Source: RGIG8745 sp045576655
GTDB lineage: Bacteria > Bacteroidota > Bacteroidia > Bacteroidales > Bacteroidaceae
Assembly (NCBI GenBank): GCA_045576655.1
Contig: JAZNGW010000029.1
Span: 1-64,000 of the forward strand
Length of the DNA stretch: 64,000 nt
Direction of reading: 5' to 3'
This document shows positions 40,849 to 50,266 of the stretch, piece by piece. The notes beneath the pieces are model-generated. The model did not search any database, was not told the origin of the DNA, and was given only the letters and a program-made list of their open reading frames with translations. The stretch's first letter is position 1; each line of letters opens with the position of its first letter. The translations under genes and the position numbers were made by a program.

Positions 40849-41451
40849 TTAGAAATCGAATGATAGTTGGCTGTCGCCCAGCAGATTGAACGTCATGCGG
40901 TGGTAGGGTGTTGTGCCGTACTGGCGTATTCCCTCGCGGTGCTCCTTGGTAGGGTAGCCGGCGTTGCGGTCCCATCCGTAATGAGGATACTCCTTGTGGA
41001 GCTCAGCCATATAGTCGTCGCGATAAGTCTTTGCAAGTATGGATGCCGCTGCTATGGCGAGATATTTGCCGTCGCCCTTGACGATTGTGGTGTGGGGCAG
41101 GTCCTGGTATTTATAGAATCGGTTGCCGTCGATGATGAGCGCTTCGGGGCGCACCTTGAGTTGGTCTACGGCACGGTGCATGGCGGTGATGCTGGCACGC
41201 AAAATGTTCATTTCGTCAATCTCCTTCGGAGTGACTATGCCCACAGCCCATGCTATGGCGTCGCGCTCAATCTGCTCGCGCAGCAAGTAGCGTTTCTTTG
41301 CCGTGAGCTGCTTCGAGTCGTTGAGCAGTTCGTTATGGTAGTCTTTTGGCAGTATGACTGCTGCTGCATATACGCTGCCGGCAAGGCATCCGCGTCCGGC
41401 CTCGTCGCATCCGGCTTCGATGAGCGTTTCGTTATAGTAGGGTAGGAGCAT
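40849..41451 (-). CDS. rnhB: Ribonuclease HII
   Basis: A 200-residue RNase HII. The active-site residues are visible: Asp16 and Glu17 in AGCDEAGRG, Asp108 in LIIDGNR and an Asp in AKTYRDDY (145-146). It removes RNA primers and misincorporated ribonucleotides. Its length is normal. It is the last gene after the envelope glycan cluster, 72 bp away and separated by a CTCCCCC-type palindrome, so it may be read through or separately transcribed. Confidence 0.95.
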   Translation of the reverse strand: MLLPYYNETLIEAGCDEAGRGCLAGSVYAAAVILPKDYHNELLNDSKQLTAKKRYLLREQIERDAIAWAVGIVTPKEIDEMNILRASITAMHRAVDQLKVRPEALIIDGNRFYKYQDLPHTTIVKGDGKYLAIAAASILAKTYRDDYMAELHKEYPHYGWDRNAGYPTKEHREGIRQYGTTPYHRMTFNLLGDSQLSFDF

Positions 41452-41465
41452 GATTAATGTTTATA

Positions 41466-41493
41466 GACCCCCTCCAGCTCCCCCAGGGGGGAG
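41466..41493. repeat. CCCCCTCCAGCTCCCCCAGG-type palindromic intergenic element
   Basis: CTCCCC (78-83 of the line, 41478-41483) faces GGGGAG with a short loop, inside the CCCCCTCCAGCTCCCCCAGG string familiar from gaps in Bacteroidetes genomes. It lies between a glycosyltransferase gene and rnhB. Confidence 0.55.
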
Positions 41494-41523
41494 TGAAAGG
41501 AGTGTGTTTAGTTGTGTGTGCTG

Positions 41524-42498
41524 TTATCGTTGTTTTTGGCCTTTTATAGTCTTCATCACTTTGCGTACGATCTTTCCTAACCAGGTGTAGCGTATGCCCC
41601 AGTCGGTGATGGCTTCTGCAAAGAGGGCTTCTATGCGCGGGTCTGCTTGAGGCTTGCTCTTGCCTATGAGCAAGCGGCGCATGAGCGGAGGGCGGTCGAA
41701 GTTGTAGTCCTGGAATATCTTGAACGAACGGAAATGAGTACCGTTGCGCAGTCCGATGTTCTGAATGAGGGTGTGGGCTGGTGTGAGGCACAATCCGCCA
41801 GCACGGTGTATGGCTATTTCCCAGCAGGCGTCCCACGGGATAGGGTTCTTGTCGAGCGACTTCAGACAAGGGAACACACCTCCGTACTGCAAGGTGTCAA
41901 TGTCGGCCTGAGTCAGTCCGTCGAGGGCTTCAGATCGGCTCTTGTAGTGGCGGAAATGCTCCTGCCAGCGGTCGCGCCATGTGGCCCATCCCCATCCTGC
42001 CATGTGAGGGGTGAAGTATGTTTCGTTGCCAGCGGAGAGAAGTTCGGGATGCTCCCCTATGAGGTCGAGGTTGGTAAATCCGCTGATGTGCATGACCTTT
42101 TCTTCGTCGCGATACATCATGAGAGCCTCTCTCATGTAAACGAGGAAATAGGGCGAAGTGCAGATGTCGTCCTCAAGCACGATGACCGTTTCGCTGCGCT
42201 CAAGCACGTAGTTTATGCCTTCAATGATGTTGCGCTCCAAATAGAAGTTTTCAGGACGCTCTATGATAGTGAAACTCCTTAGCGAACCATTGCTGTCAAT
42301 GTTGCTTTTCATCGCGCGGAGCATGGAGCGCACCTCACCGACTGCCTTCCACGACTTTTCGTCCTTGCCTCCGTCGGAGAACACGAATACGTCTGTCTCC
42401 CTCGCCAACGTGTTGGCAAGCAGGTACTCGATGGTCTTCCGTGTGTTGTCTGCACGGTTATAGACGAATATGGCTACTGAAAGATTCTGGTTGTTCAT
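41524..42498 (-). CDS. Glycosyltransferase (GT-A, GNT-I-like)
   Basis: A 324-residue transferase. VAIFVYNRADNTRKTI at the start, FSDGGKDEKSW (about 39-49), VIVLEDDICTSP (DxD-type, about 105-116) and MAGWGWATWRDRW (about 166-178) are the features of this group, related to GNT-I and GT2 enzymes. It probably adds a sugar to a lipid-linked or LPS glycan. It is last in the envelope cluster, 9 bp after the acyltransferase gene. Confidence 0.82.
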   Translation of the reverse strand: MNNQNLSVAIFVYNRADNTRKTIEYLLANTLARETDVFVFSDGGKDEKSWKAVGEVRSMLRAMKSNIDSNGSLRSFTIIERPENFYLERNIIEGINYVLERSETVIVLEDDICTSPYFLVYMREALMMYRDEEKVMHISGFTNLDLIGEHPELLSAGNETYFTPHMAGWGWATWRDRWQEHFRHYKSRSEALDGLTQADIDTLQYGGVFPCLKSLDKNPIPWDACWEIAIHRAGGLCLTPAHTLIQNIGLRNGTHFRSFKIFQDYNFDRPPLMRRLLIGKSKPQADPRIEALFAEAITDWGIRYTWLGKIVRKVMKTIKGQKQR

Positions 42499-42507
42499 GG
42501 TGCAATG

Positions 42508-43632
42508 TCATTTTCTGCCGAAGAGGACTCGTTTAAGCCACGGGCTCATTCGCAACGTGCTCGATATCAGGCAGCAGAATGCAATGACGAGCAGGCCTGC
42601 GACGATGGACACGCAGATGTCCATGATGATGTTACCCTTTGAAGCGTTGAGGAACTTGCCAATCTGAGGCAGGTGAGGTATGAAAAGGAAGTGGATGAGA
42701 TAAATATCAAGGGTGCGCACTCCGATATACTGAAAGAAGCGTCCCAAGCGAGTGTTCTTGGTGAACGAGTCCTTGTAGTAGCGGAAGAACATGAATACTA
42801 TGATTAGCAGTATGTACATTGACGTGGTGCGCGGCAGATTGGTCCATTGGAACTTCAGCGTGTGCCACTTAAGGAAGTCGGCGCAGGCAAAGAATACGAC
42901 AACGAGTATAACGGGCAGGAACCATTTCGAGTCGAACAGGCGTTGCCACCCTTGCCAGTAGCGGCGCACGATATTGCCGAACAGGAAGAAATGGAAGTAC
43001 ATCATTGTCATCTTCAGGCTGGAGTAGTCGAAGAATAGGTCTTTGTGGTAGGTAAACCAAGCCGGCATATACAATGTGGCATAGCCAAAGAGGGAAATGA
43101 ACCACAGAACAGCGATGGGAACCCATGAGTTGCGCTTGTTCCACTTGGATTCGAAGAAAGAGAACGTGTAGTAAAGCACGAACATGTGAAGGAGCGACCA
43201 TGTGAACCAATAACCACCTTTAGTCGGTGACTTCATGGCACTGATGAAACCGTCGCCAAAATCGGGCTTGAGCATTACCAGCGATATGCACAGGAATACC
43301 AGTGTAGGGATAATCTGTATCTTAGCCTTCTTCCATATCATCATGCCCAGGCGGCGCGGAGTCCAGGCAAAGTCGATTTTGTATGCGAGAAATCCGCTGA
43401 TGAAGAAGAAAAGCGGCATGCGGAACAGGACGAGGAAGGGCAGGGTGGAGGACATCTTGATGTTCTCGTCAAAGCCTTTTGTTACGACATGATAAGCAAC
43501 AACCATGATCATGGTGAATCCGCGCATGGCATCGATCCACTCCATGCGCTCTTTTGGAGCTGACGCCTTTACGCTCTCGGCACTTGTGCTCTCCGCTACT
43601 GTCGTTTCGTGTGTTATGCTATATTCCTCCAT
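42508..43632 (-). CDS. Membrane acyltransferase (Acyltransferase_3 family)
   Basis: A 374-residue polytopic protein with ten or so hydrophobic segments. MEWIDAMRGFTMIMVVAYHV (about 30-49) holds the family's early Arg and His, and the later ISGFLAYKI and TLDIYLIHFLFIPH motifs fit. The family O-acylates surface polysaccharides from the inner membrane. It follows a GT2 gene by 23 bp and precedes another by 9 bp, so it likely modifies the glycan made by the cluster. Confidence 0.85.
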   Translation of the reverse strand: MEEYSITHETTVAESTSAESVKASAPKERMEWIDAMRGFTMIMVVAYHVVTKGFDENIKMSSTLPFLVLFRMPLFFFISGFLAYKIDFAWTPRRLGMMIWKKAKIQIIPTLVFLCISLVMLKPDFGDGFISAMKSPTKGGYWFTWSLLHMFVLYYTFSFFESKWNKRNSWVPIAVLWFISLFGYATLYMPAWFTYHKDLFFDYSSLKMTMMYFHFFLFGNIVRRYWQGWQRLFDSKWFLPVILVVVFFACADFLKWHTLKFQWTNLPRTTSMYILLIIVFMFFRYYKDSFTKNTRLGRFFQYIGVRTLDIYLIHFLFIPHLPQIGKFLNASKGNIIMDICVSIVAGLLVIAFCCLISSTLRMSPWLKRVLFGRK

Positions 43633-43655
43633 TTTATAACGATTTCTTGTTGTGG

Positions 43656-44597
43656 CTACAGATTACTCAGACGCCAGTATTTGATATAAATCCACGGACG
43701 CATCCATCCGTAGTTGCGAAACATGTTACTCTTGATAAAACCAATCCAAAATACTCTGTCGGACTCGTTTAGCGACTTGAAGACCTCCGTGTCGTAGCCG
43801 TAAATATGACTGCAGATGTGATAGTCCAAACGCTTGCGCATCTCGCAGTCCAGGCCCATCGTGTCGGCAAACGTCCTGAAACTTTCCAAGATGGCTCTGT
43901 AGCAGTCAAAAAGAATGGCGGTGTTGTTTCTGGCCTTCTTGCCGCCCGTGTCTGTGCCTACGTTGTATAGGTAGTATGGCACAGGGTAGTTCCTTATCTT
44001 CTTTGCCATAAGCATAGACTTGATAAAAAACTCAAGGTCCTGGCATCGGATGAGACGGGTGTCAAAGCGGAATGGCAAACTGCTTAAGAAGTCGGTGCGT
44101 AGCAGGAAATTGAAAGGGGCGGCAATGAGACACCGCTTCCTTTGCATAGTCTTGAAATAGGAAATGCCGTCAGTCGCTTCGTCTACAGGGCAGATGCGAA
44201 CCTTGCGTTTGTTCTCACCTTTGTGGCAGATGTAGTGCGTAAGATGCAGAATGTCTGCGTCGTCCCTCTCTGCTTCACGGAAAATATCCTTGAGCGAACC
44301 ATCCACAAGAGCATCGTCGGCATCGACAAACAGTGTGTACTTGCCTTGAGCGTATTTCATTCCGTGGTTTCTGGCCGCCGCCGCACCGCTATTTTCTTGG
44401 TGCAGAAGCCGAAAGTTATCTCTCGAGCAAGCGTATCTCTCTATTATCTCCGCTGACTTGTCTGTGCTTCCGTCGTTGACAAAAATTACTTCGAGAGCTA
44501 CACCGTCCTGCTTGAGGATGGAGCAGATGCAGTTCTCGATGTAAGCTTCGCAGTTGAATACTGGAATAACGATAGATATGTCGAACGATGGATGCAT
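43656..44597 (-). CDS. Glycosyltransferase family 2 protein
   Basis: A 313-residue GT2 enzyme. Motifs: ISIVIPVFNCEAYIENC (8-24), FVNDGSTDKS (39-48), GAAAARNHGM (70-79) and the DxD FVDADDAL (about 90-97). It acts at the cytoplasmic face of the membrane. It is 40 bp downstream of the flippase gene and 23 bp upstream of the acyltransferase gene. Confidence 0.9.
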   Translation of the reverse strand: MHPSFDISIVIPVFNCEAYIENCICSILKQDGVALEVIFVNDGSTDKSAEIIERYACSRDNFRLLHQENSGAAAARNHGMKYAQGKYTLFVDADDALVDGSLKDIFREAERDDADILHLTHYICHKGENKRKVRICPVDEATDGISYFKTMQRKRCLIAAPFNFLLRTDFLSSLPFRFDTRLIRCQDLEFFIKSMLMAKKIRNYPVPYYLYNVGTDTGGKKARNNTAILFDCYRAILESFRTFADTMGLDCEMRKRLDYHICSHIYGYDTEVFKSLNESDRVFWIGFIKSNMFRNYGWMRPWIYIKYWRLSNL

Positions 44598-44637
44598 TGT
44601 TTGTCGTTAGTTTTGCGTTTTTTGCAGACTTCTTTTT

Positions 44638-46107
44638 TTACTCTTGTCGCCTGTGCATCAGGTAGGTCAAACTCTCCTTCAAGATATTCGTGCCGAGCAT
44701 CCATAGCACGCCGATATAAACGGCGGCGGCGATGATGATGCGGAGAATAAGGAGCAGGTAAGCATTGTCAGTCCAAGTTGTTGAATAGTAGGCAATGAGC
44801 ATAGCGGCTATGGCAACAATAAGAAACGGAACCATATCCTTCAGGGCATGGAATAGTGGCAGACGTATCTCACACCAGAGGAAATAGTGCCAGATGAAAA
44901 TCCACGAGATGAGTATCACGACGTAGAGCGCTATCATGAGCGGCACCCCCGTCAGTCCAAAGAAGTTGAGTTCGAGGAGATGTACAAGACAGGCGGAGAG
45001 GGTCATTGCGCATCCTTGCGAAATGATGTTCCACATGTACACATTGGACTTGCCTCGACTGATTATGAGGTTGAAGTAGAGGGTAGCGATGGGAAGGAAA
45101 GCTCCTCCAATGCAGAGGATGCGCATGAGGTTTGCGCTTGGCAACCATTTTTCTGTGATGGTAATAATGATGAACTCAGGAGCGATGAGGGCGAGTCCGA
45201 ACATGCATGGGAAGGCTACGAACGAGGTGAAGCGCAGCATCTTACGAAAAGAGCGGCGCAGACGTTCCATATCGTCTCCTACCTGTACGAATGTGGGCTG
45301 TGCTACTCCTTGTACCATGCCTGTGATGAACTGAGTGCCCATCAGGTTCCACTTATTTGCTTGGTTATAAGTACCTACGATTTCAGCCTTGTAGAAGAGT
45401 CCAAGGAGGACGGAGAACACATTGTTGTTGATGCTGTTGAATATGTACGTTATCAGCATCTTGCTGCTGAAACCGAACATTTCGCGCACTGGTTGAAAAC
45501 TGATTTTGAATGATGGGCGCCAACCTGACAGCCACCAACTGATGGCGGTGTTCGACAGGTTGTAGATTATGGTCTGTGTTGCTATGCCCCAGTATGCCAT
45601 GCCGTTGAGAGCCATGATGACGCCAGCAGTCCCTGAAATGAAAAGGGAGATGATTGACATTACGGCGAGTTCCTTTTGCTGAAGATTTCTGAAAAGGATA
45701 GATCTTGGCACAATGGAAAAACTGGATATGAAGAATGCCAAGAACTGATAGCACGCCAGGGATGTGAGCCGTGGCTCGTTGTAAATCTTGGCTATCAGTG
45801 GCGATGCACCGCAAAGGATGATGTAGAGCAAGAGACTGCAGGTTATATTGAACCAGAAGACCGAATTGAAATCGCGGTGCGTGGCATCCTTTTTGTTTGT
45901 CAGGGCAGTGACGAAGCCGCTGTCCTGCAAGGCTCCGGCAATGGTGGAGAAAATGAGCAACATTCCCACCAGACCGTAGTCTTCCTGAGTCAGGATGCGG
46001 GCAATGACAATGCCAAACACAGCGTTCAGTATCTGCATTGTTCCGTTGTTGAGGGCTCCCCAAAGGAATCCTTTAGCGGTTTTGTCCTTTAATGATTGCT
46101 CTGACAT
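44638..46107 (-). CDS. Polysaccharide flippase (Wzx / MOP family)
   Basis: A 489-residue protein with 12 to 14 hydrophobic segments spread along its length and the MOP start KDKTAKGFLWGALNNGTMQ. It matches the Polysacc_synt and Polysacc_synt_3 exporters that flip lipid-linked oligosaccharides across the inner membrane. It lies between waaA and glycosyltransferase genes, so export of the glycan made here is the natural role. Confidence 0.88.
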   Translation of the reverse strand: MSEQSLKDKTAKGFLWGALNNGTMQILNAVFGIVIARILTQEDYGLVGMLLIFSTIAGALQDSGFVTALTNKKDATHRDFNSVFWFNITCSLLLYIILCGASPLIAKIYNEPRLTSLACYQFLAFFISSFSIVPRSILFRNLQQKELAVMSIISLFISGTAGVIMALNGMAYWGIATQTIIYNLSNTAISWWLSGWRPSFKISFQPVREMFGFSSKMLITYIFNSINNNVFSVLLGLFYKAEIVGTYNQANKWNLMGTQFITGMVQGVAQPTFVQVGDDMERLRRSFRKMLRFTSFVAFPCMFGLALIAPEFIIITITEKWLPSANLMRILCIGGAFLPIATLYFNLIISRGKSNVYMWNIISQGCAMTLSACLVHLLELNFFGLTGVPLMIALYVVILISWIFIWHYFLWCEIRLPLFHALKDMVPFLIVAIAAMLIAYYSTTWTDNAYLLLILRIIIAAAVYIGVLWMLGTNILKESLTYLMHRRQE

Positions 46108-46164
46108 CTGTGGCGTGATGTGTGGGAGGTGTTAGGATTGTTTGCCAACTCGCCTCCATTCGGC

Positions 46165-47427
46165 CTATCCGAATATATGCTTAAAGCACTTTTCTGAAGC
46201 GCCAGCGTTGCTCTTGATGTAGTTGCCGGCCTTCTTGCCTGCTTCGGACAGGAATTCGGGGTCGCTGATAAAACGATCCATAAGTGCTGCAAACGATTCT
46301 TTACTTGTATATTCAAACGAACCGCCGTGCTTGATCAGCTGTTGCGCTTCGCGGAATTTCTTGTTCTTAGGTCCGAACATTACGGGGATGCCGTATACGG
46401 CGGCTTCAGGTACGTTGTGTATGCCTGCTCCGAATCCGCCTCCGACGATGGCGATGTCGCCATAGCGGTAGATTGAAGAGAGTTTTCCGAAGCAGTTGAC
46501 GATAAGCACCTCTGCCTCTGCAAGTTCTTTCTTGACAGCCTCCAACATAGAAGCATTGTTGCAGGCTGATTTCAGTCGTTCCTCCATGTCCCTGTAGTAG
46601 ACCACTTTGCGGTCTTTCAGCATTGTGCGCAGTTCGCTGAGGTGCGACTCTCCGATTACATGTGGGGCAATGACAAGTTTCCAGTCCTTGTGTTGCGCAA
46701 AATAAGGAATATAGATTGCCTCGTCAGGCTGCCAACTGCTACCAGCAATGAATGTTCGTTTGCCGTCTTTGAAAATTTCCACGAGCGGGAGATCGGCTGC
46801 TTGGGCGCGAATTTCAAGAACGCGGTCAAGGCGGGTATCACCAACTACGGTGGTATTTGTTATTCCGTGTTTGGCAAGCAACTGTTTTGACTCTTCGTTC
46901 TGCACAAACAGATGATCGAAGCATTTGAGCGCCTTGGTTGAACTGTACCATTGGAAGAAGTGTTGCTGAGGACGGAAAATGCTTGATATGCTATATATCT
47001 TTATGCCCTTGCGTTTCATGGCAGTGAGGTAGTTTGTCCAAAACTCGTATTTGATGAACAAGGCTATCTCAGGATGAGCCAGGCGGAGAAAACTTGCCAC
47101 GTTGCCAGGAGTATCAAACGGCATATAGCAGATCACGTCGGCGCCCTCGTAGTTTTTCCTCACTTCGTAGCCCGACGGCGAGAAGAACGTGAGCAGTATC
47201 TTGTATTCGGGGTGAGTCTTGCGCAGGCGTTCCATGAGCGGGCGTCCCTGTTCAAATTCACCGAGCGATGCTGCGTGAAACCACACAACTCTGTCTGTCG
47301 GTTTTATCTGCTCCTTCAGAACGGAGAATGTGTGCGGTATGCCGGCCACAATCTTTCGTATCTTTTTATTGAAGATCGATGCGAAAAGTGCGCCTATGGC
47401 ATAGATGTATAAAGCGACAGTATACAC
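46165..47427 (-). CDS. waaA: 3-deoxy-D-manno-octulosonic acid transferase WaaA
   Basis: A 420-residue Kdo transferase. An N-terminal hydrophobic anchor (3-20) precedes the GT-B fold. The HAASLGEFEQG motif (51-61) carries the catalytic Glu57, and IKYEFWTNYL (about 129-138), and GGFGAGIHNVPEAAVYGIP near 345 fit the family. It adds Kdo to lipid A precursor. It lies 41 bp after the gltX gene and 57 bp before the flippase gene. Confidence 0.95.
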   Translation of the reverse strand: MYTVALYIYAIGALFASIFNKKIRKIVAGIPHTFSVLKEQIKPTDRVVWFHAASLGEFEQGRPLMERLRKTHPEYKILLTFFSPSGYEVRKNYEGADVICYMPFDTPGNVASFLRLAHPEIALFIKYEFWTNYLTAMKRKGIKIYSISSIFRPQQHFFQWYSSTKALKCFDHLFVQNEESKQLLAKHGITNTTVVGDTRLDRVLEIRAQAADLPLVEIFKDGKRTFIAGSSWQPDEAIYIPYFAQHKDWKLVIAPHVIGESHLSELRTMLKDRKVVYYRDMEERLKSACNNASMLEAVKKELAEAEVLIVNCFGKLSSIYRYGDIAIVGGGFGAGIHNVPEAAVYGIPVMFGPKNKKFREAQQLIKHGGSFEYTSKESFAALMDRFISDPEFLSEAGKKAGNYIKSNAGASEKCFKHIFG

Positions 47428-47468
47428 TTCTTTTTTTAATGTTAGTAGTTTTTAAGAATAGGTGTTAG

Positions 47469-49028
47469 TTATCCTAAGCATTCGCATGCCTTCTTGATGC
47501 GGGCAATGGTTTCCTCCTTTCCAAGGAAAGCGGAGAGTTCGTACATGTCTGGTCCTTGACCTGTGCCTACAAGAGCCACGCGCCATGCGTTCCATGGGCG
47601 TTTGCCTGTTTCTTCGGTCCAAGGGTCAACTGCCGCTTTCTGCGACTCGACAGAGAAGTCGTCTAACTTTTCGAGTACAGAAACAAGTTCCATCATGTCG
47701 GCTGCAGTGTCTTCTTTCCAGTTTTTGCGCACGAACTTGTCTTCTTTGTCGTATGCTTCTGGAGCTACGAAGAAGAATTTGCAAAGCGGCCAAAGGTCGT
47801 TCACGAAACTTACGTTGCGCTTCTTCTTGTTGCCGTCGTTATCGGCATATTCCACAACCTTCTGCTTCATCATGCTTACGACTTGTGCTTCACGTTCAGG
47901 AGTGGACTCTATGCCTTCGGCACGGAGTATCTTGTCGAACTCACCTGTCCATTCCATGTCGTCCTGCTTGAGCAAGTATTGGTGGTTGAACCAGATGCCC
48001 TTGACGTAGTCGAAGCGTGCACCGCTCTTTGAACATTTTGTGAGGTCAAACAGGCTAATTAGCTCTTCCATAGACATAACTTCCTGGTCGTTTCCTGGAT
48101 TCCATCCGAGCAGAGCGAGGAAGTTCACAACAGCCTCAGGCAGATATCCCTTTTCGCGGTATCCAGAAGACACTTCGCCCGACTTAGGGTCGTGCCATTC
48201 GAGCGGGAATACAGGGAATCCGAGTTTGTCACCGTCACGTTTTGACAGTTTGCCGTTGCCAACAGGTTTGAGCAGGAGCGGCAAGTGAGCGAAACGTGGC
48301 ATTGTGTCGGCCCATCCGAAAGCCTCGTATAGAAGTACGTGGAGCGGAGCTGAAGGCAGCCATTCCTCACCTCGGATAACGTGAGTAACCTCCATCAGGT
48401 GGTCGTCAACGATGTTTGCGAGGTGGTATGTAGGAAGTTGGTCGGCGCTTTTGTAAAGCACTTTGTCGTCGAGGATAGAAGAGTTGATGTTTACGTCGCC
48501 ACGGATGATGTCGTCGACATGGACGTCGCGGCCAGGCTCAATCTTAAAACGAACCACATACTGATGCCCTTCGGCGATGAGGGTGTCCACCTCCTCCTTT
48601 GCGAGGGTAAGCGAATTGCGCATCATGCCGCGAGTCTTGGCGTCATACTGGAAATTCTCTATTTCAGCACGTTTGGCGTCGAGTTCCTCAGGCGTGTCAA
48701 AAGCAATATAGGCCTTATTGTCGTCAAGGAGCTGCTGCACATATTTCTTATAAATGTCTCTGCGTTCTGACTGACGGTAAGGTCCGTGGTTTCCTCCGAA
48801 ACTTACACCTTCGTCAAAGTTGATACCGAGCCATTTGAATGATTCGATTATATATTCCTCTGCTCCTGGGACAAAGCGAGTTGAGTCTGTATCTTCAATG
48901 CGGAAAATGAAGTCGCCGCCGTTCTGCTTGGCGAACAAATAGTTGTATAATGCTGTTCGTACGCCACCGATGTGGAGTGGTCCTGTCGGACTTGGTGCAA
49001 AACGTACTCTAACTTTTCTATCAGCCAT
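47469..49028 (-). CDS. gltX: Glutamyl-tRNA synthetase
   Basis: A 519-residue class I synthetase. The HIGH-type HIGG (19-22) and KLSKRDGDK (about 259-267) motifs are clear, and an anticodon-binding C-terminal half follows. It charges tRNA-Glu. It is first of the leftward envelope cluster with a strong promoter at 49068-49098. Its length is standard for Bacteroidetes. Confidence 0.96.
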   Translation of the reverse strand: MADRKVRVRFAPSPTGPLHIGGVRTALYNYLFAKQNGGDFIFRIEDTDSTRFVPGAEEYIIESFKWLGINFDEGVSFGGNHGPYRQSERRDIYKKYVQQLLDDNKAYIAFDTPEELDAKRAEIENFQYDAKTRGMMRNSLTLAKEEVDTLIAEGHQYVVRFKIEPGRDVHVDDIIRGDVNINSSILDDKVLYKSADQLPTYHLANIVDDHLMEVTHVIRGEEWLPSAPLHVLLYEAFGWADTMPRFAHLPLLLKPVGNGKLSKRDGDKLGFPVFPLEWHDPKSGEVSSGYREKGYLPEAVVNFLALLGWNPGNDQEVMSMEELISLFDLTKCSKSGARFDYVKGIWFNHQYLLKQDDMEWTGEFDKILRAEGIESTPEREAQVVSMMKQKVVEYADNDGNKKKRNVSFVNDLWPLCKFFFVAPEAYDKEDKFVRKNWKEDTAADMMELVSVLEKLDDFSVESQKAAVDPWTEETGKRPWNAWRVALVGTGQGPDMYELSAFLGKEETIARIKKACECLG

Positions 49029-49067
49029 TTATATTTATTGTAAGTGTTATTAAATGTAAATCTGTTG

Positions 49068-49098
49068 CAAAAATATAAAAAAAAAGCGCTGTGACAAA
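49068..49098 (-). promoter_or_regulatory. Promoter of the gltX-waaA cluster
   Basis: On the minus strand TTTG (49095-49098), a 19-bp spacer and TATTTTTG (49068-49075) give a near-consensus Bacteroidetes promoter, 40 bp before the gltX ATG. Confidence 0.7.
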
Positions 49099-49175
49099 AC
49101 GACCAAGCTCGAATACACTGTTTTAAAGTGTAAAATGCGGGTGGCAGAATGTTCTTTTTGTCGCCAAAATGGGTG

Positions 49176-49949
49176 TTAATACGAAACTTGGCATTTAATG
49201 CCCCTCGCCCTCACTTTTTCGGCTATGCAGTCCAGTTCCTCCTTTGTGGCTTTGCTAAGGTTCTGTGCGGGCGTGTCGCGGTCGATTGTGTAGATCATCA
49301 CTTCCTTAGGGCCTATTTCCGCTATTGCGTCAAGCCACGGAGCAACATAGTCGTCAGCAACGTTCGACACGTCTTCGCCCTCCCATGTGCCGTGCAGGAA
49401 CATCGTCTGTATGATACACTGTTTGCCAAAACGCTTCATGCTTTCGACTATACCAGGAAGGTTGAAATTGCCCGCAGGGCGGTCAACCCTATTGATAAAC
49501 AGTTCCGATACGGTGTCAAGTTTCAGGATGTTGTTGTCCACCTTCATCAGTGCGTCAAAAACTTTCTCGTTCTGTATCATGCTCGAATTGCTCAACACGC
49601 TCACTTTTGCCTCAGGGAAGAATCTGTTGCGCAGAGCAATTGTGTCGTCGATAATTTCCGCAAACTGGGGATGAAGCGTCGGTTCGCCATTGCCAGCAAA
49701 AGTGAACACGTCGGGGCGTATGCCTTCTGCTTCCATTTCTGCCAATTTTTTGCTGAGAGCCTCCGTTACCTCCTGTCTTGTAGGCAGAGGACTGAGCGTG
49801 CGTCGCTCCTTGTTGAATCCACATTCACAATAGATGCAGTCGAACGAGCATCGCTTGCCGTCACCTGGAAGCAGATTGATTCCGAGTGACACTCCTAAGC
49901 GGCGGCTGTGAACTGGACCGAATATCGGTGATTGATGAAGTGAAGTCAT
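49176..49949 (-). CDS. Radical SAM protein
   Basis: A 257-residue enzyme. The iron-sulfur motif CSFDCIYC (34-41) fits CxxxCxxC and the preceding GINLLPGDGKR is typical of a small subgroup. A FAGNGEPTLHP segment (about 83-93) binds SAM. Substrate unknown; members of this subgroup are widespread without assigned role. It is monocistronic, with a TATCTTTG box 74 bp upstream and a terminator further up. Confidence 0.85.
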   Translation of the reverse strand: MTSLHQSPIFGPVHSRRLGVSLGINLLPGDGKRCSFDCIYCECGFNKERRTLSPLPTRQEVTEALSKKLAEMEAEGIRPDVFTFAGNGEPTLHPQFAEIIDDTIALRNRFFPEAKVSVLSNSSMIQNEKVFDALMKVDNNILKLDTVSELFINRVDRPAGNFNLPGIVESMKRFGKQCIIQTMFLHGTWEGEDVSNVADDYVAPWLDAIAEIGPKEVMIYTIDRDTPAQNLSKATKEELDCIAEKVRARGIKCQVSY

Positions 49950-50022
49950 ATATTTAGTTTTGTGATTAATGGAACTTGGTATATTTAGCTAAGTCTTAAG
50001 ATGGGAAACGATTACCGCCTTT

Positions 50023-50030
50023 GCAAAGAT
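50023..50030 (-). promoter_or_regulatory. Putative -7 element of the radical SAM gene
   Basis: TATCTTTG on the minus strand fits TAnnTTTG, 74 bp before the ATG at 49949. Confidence 0.45.
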
Positions 50031-50033
50031 AAA

Positions 50034-50068
50034 CAAAAAAAGACAGCTGTTCTCACGAATCGCTGTCT
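50034..50068 (-). terminator. Rho-independent terminator downstream of the GH2 gene
   Basis: On the minus strand AGACAGC (50062-50068) and GCTGTCT (50041-50047) form a stem followed by TTTTTTT. The rest of the 317-bp gap 49950-50266 shows no gene. Confidence 0.75.
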
Positions 50069-50266
50069 CACTTTAGTAAACTTATTATTAACCTAAACCT
50101 TAAGTTATGAAAAAGTATTTTTTTCAAGGGCAAATTTGCAACTTATTTATTTATCTCGCAAATATTACCGATGTTTTTTAAAACATTTTTTCACAAACGG
50201 AGCCGTTGTGGGATTTTTGCTTATGAAACAAGACTTTTCAGTGTATCCTATTGGAATCCTAAATTG